Origin: a virus
Virus record (IMG/VR): IMGVR_UViG_3300009180_000101
Coordinates: 1-37,557 of that record
Direction: 5' to 3' (one strand)
Length of the DNA stretch: 37,557 nt
In this document: piece by piece, positions 32,078 to 37,557 of the stretch
Layout of the letters: each line of letters opens with the position of its first letter
Position numbering within the stretch: the stretch's first letter is position 1
Translations under genes and position numbers: made by a program
Notes under the pieces: model-generated
Seen by the model: the letters and a program-made list of their open reading frames with translations, nothing else
Told to the model about the DNA's origin: nothing
The model's database searches: none

Positions 32078-34375
32078 ATGAACTTTGTAGAATATATCAC
32101 CAATTTAGCCCCCGAGGGTGAAACCGCTTTAATTGTTAGGCAAAAACCACAATTAGATACCAATGGTATATATCAAACCCATGCCGATGGCACGATCAAA
32201 TGCACTTGGCCTGCGTTCCTGCCTACTGCCAAGATTAAAAAAGATTGGGCTATTTATGGCAACACAGGCTCATTCATCTTAGATCGCTTTGCTGATGGCA
32301 AGGTGTCAGCGTCAGCAGCAAATTGTGAATACGTTTTGGTAATGATGTTAGATGACATCGGCACCAAGTCCAAAGAGCCACCGCTTGCGCCCACTTGGAT
32401 TATGGAAACATCCGAGGGATCATACCAATGGGGCTATGCTTTTAAAGAGCAGCCTACCAAGGGTGACTTTACCGCAGCAATCAAAGCAATTGCCAAAGCA
32501 GGCTACACCGATCCAGGCGCTACTAATGCAGTGCGTAATTTTCGTTTGCCAGGATCTATAAACCTCAAACCTGGCCGTAATAACTTTGTATCAACATTGA
32601 TACATTTCAAACCTGAGCTTGAATACAACCTTGAAGATATTTGCGCTGCTCTTGATGTAGTGCCTGACCCTGCCGATACTGCTACAAATGTAGCAATACG
32701 CTTAGCTGATACCGGTAAAGATTCAGTAGTGACGTGGCTCAACGAACAAGGCTTGATCATGTCGGCTGCCAATGGCGAGGGCTGGATGAGTATCGTTTGC
32801 CCTAACAACGCCGAGCATACTGATGGCAACATTGAAGGTAGGTATAAACCCTTAGACAGAAGTTATTGCTGCTTGCATGGTCATTGCGTAGAGTTTAGTT
32901 CGCAGATGTTTTTAGATTGGGTAGCGGATAATGGTGGCCCTGAAGTTGATCACGGCTTGCGTGATGAGTTGCTTGCAGAGAAAATGAACATGGCACTATC
33001 TAAATTAACCCCCAATGAAGTCTATCGTGACACTGCATCAGAATTGATTGCTGAAATAGAACGTAAAGAATTAGGACGTATTGAGAAAGCGGATTGGTAT
33101 CAGCGCTTTGCTTACATCCAAGACGATGAATCTTATTTTGATATGCAAGATAGACGTGAAGTCAGCCGCCAGACGTTTAATGCTTTGTTTCGGCATATTC
33201 CATGCAAATCTATTCATACTGGACGCAAGGTAGAGGCATCAATCTGTTTTGATGAAAATCGTCAAATCATGGGTGCTAAGGCTTTAGTAGGTGTTACCTA
33301 CGCAGCAGGTGAAGATGTCATTGTCAGTCGTGATGGCGATTTGTTTGGTAATCGCTGGCGTGATGCAAGACCGGAGCTATTAGGCGCAGGTAATGATATT
33401 TCTATGTGGATGAAGCATTGCCAAGAGTTAGTGCCTGAGCAAGCAGAGTTAGATCATATCTTTGATGTAATGGCTTTTAAAGTACAAAACCCTAAGATCA
33501 AAGTGAATCATGCAATCCTTCATGCAGGCGATGAGGGCAGCGGTAAAGATACATTTTGGGCGCCATTCATCTGGGCTGTCTGTGGCGATCATTTAAAGAA
33601 CCGCGGCATCATGGATAACAACTCTGTTAATAGTCAATGGGGCTATCAATTAGAATCAGAAGTGTTGATCATCAACGAATTAAAAGAGCCTGACGCTGCA
33701 ACGCGTCGGCAATTAGCTAACCAACTTAAACCTATCATTGCTGCGCCGCCTGAGATGTTGCCTATTAATCGTAAGGGCCTGCATCCTTACATGATGGCAA
33801 ATAGACTGTTCGTGCTGGCGTTTAGTAATGACCCTGTACCTATTAGCCTGGCATCACAAGATCGTCGCTGGTTCTGTGTGTGGTCTACCGCACCAAGGAT
33901 GAACAGCGATCAAGCTAAAAAGATTTGGGATTGGTATAGATCGGGAGGGTTTACCTGCATAGCAAAATGGCTTATGGCTAGGGATGTATCTAAGTTCAAT
34001 CCTTCAGCGCCGCCGATGTGGACTGAGTTCAAAGCTAACTTAGTTGAGCATGGCATGAGCATGGCTGAGTCTTATTTAGTAGATTTGCTGCGTGAGCGTA
34101 GAGGTGAGTTTGCCAAAGGTGTGATCGGTTCACCGTTCCATTCATTATGTGATCGCCTTGCGGGTACAGCGCCATCTGGTGTCAAGGTGCCACAGGCTGC
34201 ATTACTACACGCGCTTAAAGAAGCTGGATGGGTTGATAAGGGGCGTTTAAAATCACGCGACTATGATACTAAAAAGCACGTTTTTGCTTGTCCTGAAATG
34301 TCTGATCTAAGTAAATCAGAATTGCGCCGTATGGTTGAAGAAAATCCACAGCCTAAAATGGTTCTAGTGAAGTAA
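32078..34375 (+). CDS. Primase-helicase (RepB-like primase with DUF5906/D5-like helicase)
   Basis: The 765-residue protein starts with an archaeo-eukaryotic-primase-like part (FRLPGSINLKPGRN near residues 155-170). A zinc-finger-like CPNNAEH...CCLHGHC lies near 240-270. The C-terminal SF3/D5-like helicase has GDEGSGKDT (Walker A, about 484-492) and VLIINELKEPD (Walker B, about 527-537). A final 100 residues may be winged-helix DNA binding. It should prime and unwind at the phage origin. Ribosome binding GAAAGG precedes the ATG. Iterons begin nine bases after its stop. Confidence 0.88.
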   Translation: MNFVEYITNLAPEGETALIVRQKPQLDTNGIYQTHADGTIKCTWPAFLPTAKIKKDWAIYGNTGSFILDRFADGKVSASAANCEYVLVMMLDDIGTKSKEPPLAPTWIMETSEGSYQWGYAFKEQPTKGDFTAAIKAIAKAGYTDPGATNAVRNFRLPGSINLKPGRNNFVSTLIHFKPELEYNLEDICAALDVVPDPADTATNVAIRLADTGKDSVVTWLNEQGLIMSAANGEGWMSIVCPNNAEHTDGNIEGRYKPLDRSYCCLHGHCVEFSSQMFLDWVADNGGPEVDHGLRDELLAEKMNMALSKLTPNEVYRDTASELIAEIERKELGRIEKADWYQRFAYIQDDESYFDMQDRREVSRQTFNALFRHIPCKSIHTGRKVEASICFDENRQIMGAKALVGVTYAAGEDVIVSRDGDLFGNRWRDARPELLGAGNDISMWMKHCQELVPEQAELDHIFDVMAFKVQNPKIKVNHAILHAGDEGSGKDTFWAPFIWAVCGDHLKNRGIMDNNSVNSQWGYQLESEVLIINELKEPDAATRRQLANQLKPIIAAPPEMLPINRKGLHPYMMANRLFVLAFSNDPVPISLASQDRRWFCVWSTAPRMNSDQAKKIWDWYRSGGFTCIAKWLMARDVSKFNPSAPPMWTEFKANLVEHGMSMAESYLVDLLRERRGEFAKGVIGSPFHSLCDRLAGTAPSGVKVPQAALLHALKEAGWVDKGRLKSRDYDTKKHVFACPEMSDLSKSELRRMVEENPQPKMVLVK

Positions 34376-34383
34376 AAAATCAG

Positions 34384-34444
34384 AGCGTTGCCCTGCAAAA
34401 AACCAAAGCGTTTACCTGCAAAAATCGGGAGCGTTTGCCTGCAA
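34384..34444 (+). repeat. Three iterons with 23-bp period
   Basis: AGCGTTGCCCTGCAA (34384-34398), AGCGTTTACCTGCAA (34407-34421) and AGCGTTTGCCTGCAA (34430-34444) recur at exactly 23 bases. The unit is not a multiple of three and lies after a stop codon, so it is not a coding repeat. The spacing is close to two helical turns, which would put bound proteins on one face. An origin, terminus or operator is possible. Confidence 0.8.
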
Positions 34445-34662
34445 GAATTAAAACAAAACCATAATGGGCGGGTCATACGCGCGGGCGCGTACGCGGGCGG
34501 GCGCATGGGCGCGCGGGTAGGTTAGCGCGGGCAATGGCGGCGGGCGTCAAATAGGGCGGCCAGAATAGCGCATAGCGGGCGATCGTGGCGTCGGCAATAC
34601 TAAGCCAGCAACACAAGCGATCGCGCCGCCACCGGCCTATAATGGCCGCCAAATAATAGGCA
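34445..34662. other. GC-rich non-coding island with inverted repeats
   Basis: No gene is evident. The stretch 34465-34545 is built from GGGCGG, GCGCGGG and GGGCGCG runs. GGCGGCCA (34555-34562) and TGGCCGCC (34643-34650) form distant arms, and GCGATCGC at 34617-34624 is a perfect palindrome. The composition contrasts with the AT-richer primase gene. The region separates rightward replication genes from the leftward clamp operon. Confidence 0.65.
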
Positions 34663-34689
34663 ATAAAAAACCCGACGCGTGGTCGGGTT
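34663..34689 (-). terminator. Rho-independent terminator of the leftward clamp operon
   Basis: On the minus strand AACCCGAC (34682-34689) pairs with GTCGGGTT (34669-34676) around CACGC. A run of T follows at 34665-34670. This is a classical intrinsic terminator placed just after the last leftward gene. Confidence 0.88.
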
Positions 34690-34705
34690 GTGTAAGTGTA
34701 ACGGA

Positions 34706-34768
34706 TTATAGGTCAAATATTTCAGCGATTAAAAGAGCCAGCAGCAGCCCGCATATTACCGCGATCAT
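34706..34768 (-). CDS. Possible 20-aa membrane micropeptide
   Basis: The frame MIAVICGLLLALLIAEIFDL is almost entirely one hydrophobic helix with an acidic end. Its ATG overlaps the stop of the 45-residue gene (ATGA), the same coupling used elsewhere in the operon. Size alone makes it uncertain. Confidence 0.42.
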   Translation of the reverse strand: MIAVICGLLLALLIAEIFDL

Positions 34769-34902
34769 ACTAATTCGCTTTCAATGTAGGCCGGCACGCC
34801 GTTGTAGTGTTGGTAGATCAATGCTTGCTTAATTGCATCGGCGGCGCTCTTATGGCTGCTTATCAAAGCGTTATTTTGACTGTAAACGTGGTAGATTGTC
34901 AT
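34765..34902 (-). CDS. Hypothetical small protein, 45 aa
   Basis: Hand translation gives MTIYHVYSQNNALISSHKSA followed by ADAIKQALIYQHYNGVPAYI and ESELV. AAAGGTGA lies before the ATG, which overlaps the upstream stop. The residue pattern (strand, then Ala-rich helix, then strand) suits a small alpha/beta protein. No function is known. Confidence 0.68.
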   Translation of the reverse strand: MTIYHVYSQNNALISSHKSAADAIKQALIYQHYNGVPAYIESELV

Positions 34903-35123
34903 TGTTTCACCTTTACTATTCTAAATTCGTCGGCATCGTAGCGGCTTTCAATATCGCCGTTAAAATATGCCTCGGCCTCTTGATCTAAAAAATCGGCTAA
35001 ATCGTCGCGTGCCTGATCGTACGAATCATATATAGTAGGTTCGCCGGTTTCGCCATCAGACCATGTATTTATCCAGCCGTCGCAAAGGGTAAAATGCTGA
35101 ATTTCAAATTTAGCGTTGTTCAT
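34899..35123 (-). CDS. Hypothetical acidic phage protein, 74 aa
   Basis: The sequence FEIQHFTLCDGWINTWSDGE and the following acidic helix DSYDQARDDLADFLDQEAEA are a familiar pattern among small phage and mobile-element proteins of unknown function. It ends DADEFRIVKVKQ. It overlaps both neighbours by four bases. Strong acidity could suggest a DNA mimic, but nothing proves that. Confidence 0.75.
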   Translation of the reverse strand: MNNAKFEIQHFTLCDGWINTWSDGETGEPTIYDSYDQARDDLADFLDQEAEAYFNGDIESRYDADEFRIVKVKQ

Positions 35124-35302
35124 GGCTGCACCCCTTGATCTTGTGCAACGCTTAATAATTCATCGTCGGGTAAATCGTTTAGATATTCAAATTGGCTATT
35201 AAAAAAATAGCTTTCAATTTCTTTTAAATCGGTGTTGTCTGTCCATTGTTTAGCGATCTTTTCGGCTAAGTCATAGCGGGTGTTTATGTCTAATGTTTTC
35301 AT
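35120..35302 (-). CDS. Hypothetical small protein, 60 aa
   Basis: The protein begins MKTLDINTRYDLAEKIAKQW and has an acidic C-terminal half (NDLPDDELLSVAQDQ). AAAGG lies upstream of the ATG. It appears soluble and helical. The function is unknown. Confidence 0.7.
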   Translation of the reverse strand: MKTLDINTRYDLAEKIAKQWTDNTDLKEIESYFFNSQFEYLNDLPDDELLSVAQDQGVQP

Positions 35303-35304
35303 TT

Positions 35305-35430
35305 TTATGGCCTTTCGATTGTGCCGCCCGTTTTACGGGCGAATGTTGTCGCGCTTGCGCGGTTAGTAAAGCGGCGATAAGCGTAAGATTCAACGCCGCC
35401 GAGATACGTTTTATAGATGACTGTAAACAT
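35305..35430 (-). CDS. Hypothetical small basic protein, 41 aa
   Basis: Hand translation gives MFTVIYKTYLGGVESYAYRR then FTNRASATTFARKTGGTIER. It is rich in Arg, Thr and Tyr. A G-rich AAGGGGGG stands before the ATG. A stem CGCCCG/CGGGCG occurs inside the coding sequence. The function is unknown. Confidence 0.62.
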   Translation of the reverse strand: MFTVIYKTYLGGVESYAYRRFTNRASATTFARKTGGTIERP

Positions 35431-35441
35431 TTTTACCCCCC

Positions 35442-35639
35442 TTATAAGTTCGCTAGTGCGTAGGTTTCGAGATCGTGCCAGCCTAAACTAACGGCCATAT
35501 TCAATAGGCCATCAAGGTGCGCCGTAGCTGCGCCCAATGCTACCCAATCCGTCGCGTTGTAATCGTTAAGATTTAGGGCGCGGCGATCTTTTAGCGCGTA
35601 ATCTATCGCGCTTTTTAAGTTCTTTTTACTAACTCTCAT
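35442..35639 (-). CDS. Hypothetical small protein, 65 aa
   Basis: I chose the ATG at 35639, with GAGGAA upstream; the longer frame from 35705 would run deep into the next gene. The protein begins MRVSKKNLKSAIDYALKDRR and contains NATDWVALGAATAHLDGLLN. It appears helical, and no function is known. Confidence 0.68.
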   Translation of the reverse strand: MRVSKKNLKSAIDYALKDRRALNLNDYNATDWVALGAATAHLDGLLNMAVSLGWHDLETYALANL

Positions 35640-35640
35640 A

Positions 35641-35841
35641 TTAAAATTCCTCGCTTGAAAATTTAGCTTTAGTTTGAAATTCGACGCTTTCAATTTGCCA
35701 ATCAAGTTCCGGCAAATCGTCCCAATCGTATTCCTCGCTGCCCGTTGTAATTAAAGCAATAGCATCGGAGCCGCTTTTGGCCTCGATGTATAGTTCCTCG
35801 TAACTGGTGCGCCTAGCGATCACCCTATAAAGTTTAGACAT
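35641..35841 (-). CDS. Hypothetical acidic protein, 66 aa
   Basis: The protein begins MSKLYRVIARRTSYEELYIE and continues with AKSGSDAIALITTGSEEYDW and DDLPELDWQ, an acidic mixed alpha/beta pattern seen in small phage proteins. GGAGGG precedes the ATG. The function is unknown. Confidence 0.7.
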   Translation of the reverse strand: MSKLYRVIARRTSYEELYIEAKSGSDAIALITTGSEEYDWDDLPELDWQIESVEFQTKAKFSSEEF

Positions 35842-35842
35842 G

Positions 35843-35956
35843 TTAAAACCCTCCGTTTAGATAAAAATACAAGGCGATCATGCCGCCGCCTAGAATTGCG
35901 CCCATGATGCACGCGCCCAATAGCTCAAGTTTTGTAGGTTGTGGCTGCTTATTCAT
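35843..35956 (-). CDS. Small single-pass membrane protein, 37 aa
   Basis: Hand translation gives MNKQPQPTKLELLGACIMGA followed by ILGGGMIALYFYLNGGF. One Gly-rich membrane helix lies at about residues 12-33. GGAGAATAAAG gives a good ribosome binding site. The function is unknown. Confidence 0.65.
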   Translation of the reverse strand: MNKQPQPTKLELLGACIMGAILGGGMIALYFYLNGGF

Positions 35957-35959
35957 GCT

Positions 35960-36217
35960 TTATTCTCCGGTTGCGTATAGGTTTGAATTACCAATAAAAG
36001 CGAAAACATAGCCGCGATCATTACCGCCGGCGGCATATTCACCGCGCCAGTCTAATTTTGCAGCCAGTTGCATAGCTGCTTTAGCGTGCGCCTGTTCTAC
36101 ATCTAGCGAATGATCGTAAGGAATTGTTAAGGAATTGCACGCGCTACTTGCTTTAGCTTTAATCCGCCCGCCTTTGGTGTTGGTTGGGCTTAGGTATTTG
36201 GTTTCGATATATTGCAT
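35960..36217 (-). CDS. Conserved phage protein, 85 aa
   Basis: I chose the ATG at 36217, which follows GGAGCTAAAA; the frame from 36229 would add four residues and lose that site. The sequence QYIETKYLSPTNTKGGRIKA and SLTIPYDHSLDVEQAHAKAA is a pattern I know from many phages, where it lies in replication or early regions without assigned function. It ends AFIGNSNLYATGE. Confidence 0.78.
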   Translation of the reverse strand: MQYIETKYLSPTNTKGGRIKAKASSACNSLTIPYDHSLDVEQAHAKAAMQLAAKLDWRGEYAAGGNDRGYVFAFIGNSNLYATGE

Positions 36218-36242
36218 TTTTAGCTCCATTCGTTTAGTAAGT

Positions 36243-36264
36243 GCCGGCGATCACGCCCGCCGGC
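36243..36264 (-). other. Intercistronic hairpin after clamp gene
   Basis: GCCGGCG (36243-36249) pairs with CGCCGGC (36258-36264) around an eight-base loop, in the gap between the clamp gene and the next one. No T run follows on the minus strand. It could reduce downstream expression or protect the clamp message. Confidence 0.5.
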
Positions 36265-36285
36265 TAGCGATCCACTACAAATACG

Positions 36286-36930
36286 TTAAGCGGCTGCCAA
36301 TTCGTTAGCGGGCGCGGTTAGATCGCTTGTCAATTCAAGCGGGAAAAGTGCGCCAGTTGATCCGATAGAATCACGCAAGGGCATAACTACGCCGGCGAAT
36401 CCATCGATGCAATTTAATAACACTAGACCGGCAGCATCGCCGTTATGATGTAAGCGTAGGCGGTTGCCCATGCGTAGCTTGCTGCCGGCTAATAAATTGC
36501 CGCACTTTTCGAACTGGTTTAAATAGTCAAGATTAAATCCAGCAGCCACACCGTTAGTGCCGGCGGTTTGAATACCATGCACAACGCGGCGGAAATCAGG
36601 GTATTTTGCGTCGCATGGCGCGAATTTAATCGTGGCGTTGCCGGTGTTTATTTCCCAATGCGTATCGCTAATTTGTGAAAATGTCAAAATGTCGCATTTT
36701 TTGGGTAAGTTCTCGATCACGTCGCGGGGGATAATAATCGAACCATTCCCGCGATTGTCCGGCGCGGCGTTTTGATATATGCCTAATTTATGCCCGTCGC
36801 AACCTACGGCGCGGCTAATTTGATCGTTAAATTCAATATAAACGCCATTCAAATAATAGCGGATATCTTTTTTAGCCGCGATCAATAGTATAGCGTCAAG
36901 GGTTGATTGTTTAATATGAAATTGGTTCAT
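36286..36930 (-). CDS. DNA sliding-clamp-like protein (DnaN-like), 214 aa
   Basis: The sequence IRYYLNGVYIEFNDQ, AVGCDGHKLGIYQ and IIIPRDVIENLPKKCD matches the repeated fold of bacterial beta clamps. So do IKFAPCDAKYPDFRRVVHGI and a final strand-rich part. Bacterial DnaN has three domains and about 366 residues. This protein is long enough for two, closer to T4 gp45 (228). If it forms a ring it would tether the phage polymerase. AAAAGG stands before the ATG, and a promoter with perfect TTGACA lies 86 bases upstream. Confidence 0.75.
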   Translation of the reverse strand: MNQFHIKQSTLDAILLIAAKKDIRYYLNGVYIEFNDQISRAVGCDGHKLGIYQNAAPDNRGNGSIIIPRDVIENLPKKCDILTFSQISDTHWEINTGNATIKFAPCDAKYPDFRRVVHGIQTAGTNGVAAGFNLDYLNQFEKCGNLLAGSKLRMGNRLRLHHNGDAAGLVLLNCIDGFAGVVMPLRDSIGSTGALFPLELTSDLTAPANELAAA

Positions 36931-37041
36931 TTTGTAGCCTTTTCGTTTAGTTTAGTGGACTGTTTACCGGTCAAATTGCGCCGATATAAGTAGTGTAAAA
37001 CAATCTTTTACAGTATGTCAAGTATTTAGCAAAAATAGTTT
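36931..37041. other. Gene-free leader of the clamp operon
   Basis: This stretch contains the leftward promoter described separately and an ACCGGT centre at about 36966-36971 between promoter and gene that could be an operator. No gene is seen. Confidence 0.5.
36992..37021 (-). promoter_or_regulatory. Leftward sigma-70 promoter for the clamp operon
   Basis: On the minus strand TTGACA (37016-37021) is a perfect -35, and TACACT (36992-36997) is a four-of-six -10 with 18-base spacing. The predicted start lies about 55 bases before the clamp ATG. The first DnaA-like box begins 21 bases behind the -35. Confidence 0.6.
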
Positions 37042-37392
37042 TGTGGATAGCGGGTGGATAGCTTGTGGACAATGTTAAAAGGGCTTAGATTGTCCACAAT
37101 TGGCGGATACAATTCCCGATAGAATAGGGCTTAGGGCTATTTGTGGATATTGTGGACAATTATATTTAGTTATATAGCTAAAGGTTGTATATTTGTTGTA
37201 TTTACGCCACGAATGTTATAAGCCAGCGATTTAAAATGCGCGTCCAAAGTGTCCACGTTGTCCACAAATTACCTGCTTTTTCGCGCCCGCCGCCAGTTCA
37301 AACCAAAATGGTTGTGGATAGTGTGGACAATCTTAAAACCCATAGCCCACAATGTCCACAAGTGTAAGGCCGCGCCCCGTGGACAATCCACA
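37042..37392. other. Replication origin candidate with DnaA-box-like array
   Basis: Strong matches to TGTGGAYAN occur at 37042, 37064, 37142, 37151, 37313 and 37322. Reverse matches TTGTCCACA lie at 37090 and 37258. Weaker forms lie at 37053, 37249, 37352, 37378 and 37384. At two places TGTGGATAN and TGTGGACAA stand directly in tandem at nine-base spacing. Between the groups, 37158-37205 is AT-rich with a TTTAG...CTAAA dyad and could be an unwinding element. Bacterial DnaA boxes have the form TTATNCACA or TTGTCCACA. An origin is the best explanation, though transcription control by DnaA is possible. Confidence 0.72.
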
Positions 37393-37464
37393 ATGCCCAC
37401 GCGCCCGCCAGCAAAAAGCAAAAAGGGAAAACGCCACGCGCCCGCCGCGCTATTCGCGCCCGCC
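37282..37464. repeat. CGCGCCCGCC repeats
   Basis: The 10-mer CGCGCCCGCC is found at 37282-37291, 37400-37409, 37437-37446 and 37455-37464. The last two are the same sites as 3-12 and 21-30 on the circle. Related GC-rich runs occur at 34465-34545. The repeats are confined to gene-free regions. Confidence 0.7.
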
Positions 37465-37557
37465 CGCTAAGCCTTATTCTATATAGCTCTATGCAATTAA
37501 TCGCCCGCTAAGCCTTATAGCTTGGGGCTACCTAGGGTTTACCCACCCCCCTAGGGC
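37435..37557. repeat. Terminal direct repeat, right copy
   Basis: This is identical to 1-123 and continues to the final base of the window. It shows that the sequence closes into a circle of 37,434 bp. Confidence 0.95.

Noticed and set aside
34638-34643. TATAAT sequence in the GC-rich island
   Set aside because: No -35 element is found at 16-18 bases upstream and no gene follows to the right, so it is probably chance.
37042-37392. CRISPR-like array
   Set aside because: The repeated words are 9-10 bases, occur in both orientations and at uneven spacing, as expected for DnaA boxes and not for CRISPR repeats.
37185-37470. Two rightward open frames of 60 and 73 codons
   Set aside because: They run through the DnaA-box-like array and GC-rich repeats, overlap each other, and give Cys/Pro-rich translations unlike the phage proteins.
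1-37557. Integrase, repressor, attachment site or tRNA gene
   Set aside because: No tyrosine or serine recombinase motif, CI-like repressor or cloverleaf was seen on reading both strands; a short tRNA-like att site could still be missed by eye.

Overview
The window is the complete genome of a short-tailed (podovirus-type, P22-like morphogenesis) double-stranded DNA phage, written as an opened circle. Bases 1-123 are repeated exactly at 37435-37557, so the unit genome is 37,434 bp. The host is a Gram-negative bacterium: there is a lambda R-type endolysin with an Rz/Rz1 spanin pair, and one gene encodes a lipoprotein. A freshwater betaproteobacterium is my guess from the general look of the genes, but nothing in the sequence fixes it. 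I found no integrase, repressor, tRNA or CRISPR array, so a lytic life style is more likely than a temperate one.

Layout. (1) 241-24501, rightward, late genes: terminase small and large subunits, two tiny conserved proteins, a GroES-like co-chaperonin, P22-type portal, a Dps/ferritin-like small protein, scaffold, P22-type coat protein, decoration/head proteins separated by hairpin terminators, gp4-like and gp10-like tail proteins, repeat-rich fibres, a beta-helix tailspike, a protein with a P22-tailspike-like head-binding domain, a cupin-like protein, three ejection proteins, holin candidate, Rz with embedded Rz1, endolysin, a calcineurin-type phosphoesterase and an SprT-like metalloprotease. 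(2) 24502-24669: a structured non-coding stretch where late and early transcription converge. (3) 24670-27895, leftward: VRR-NUC nuclease, SNF2-like helicase and nine small genes, nearly all joined by ATGA or longer overlaps. (4) 27896-27985: divergent promoter region. (5) 27986-34375, rightward replication operon: DUF2800 PD-(D/E)XK nuclease, a conserved protein (possible ssDNA-binding protein), a small protein, family A DNA polymerase and primase-helicase, ending in three 23-bp-spaced iterons. (6) 34450-34690: a GC-rich non-coding island. (7) 34706-36930, leftward: a two-domain-sized DNA sliding-clamp homologue followed by nine very small genes, ending in a strong leftward terminator. (8) 36931-37434 and on through 1-240: about 740 bp without genes. 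It carries a promoter for the clamp operon, at least eight strong DnaA-box-like sequences around an AT-rich stretch, and GC-rich repeats. It is the best origin candidate.

Working together. The phage supplies its own polymerase, clamp, primase-helicase and recombination-type nucleases. It probably borrows host DnaA at the 37.0-37.4 kb array. Packaging and head assembly follow the P22 plan. Least ordinary are the Dps-like protein with ferroxidase-ligand spacing, the lone GroES, the reduced clamp, the repeat lipoprotein, the competing hairpins at 24.6 kb and the iterons after the primase. Coordinates of genes shorter than 60 codons, and several revised starts, were worked out by hand translation.
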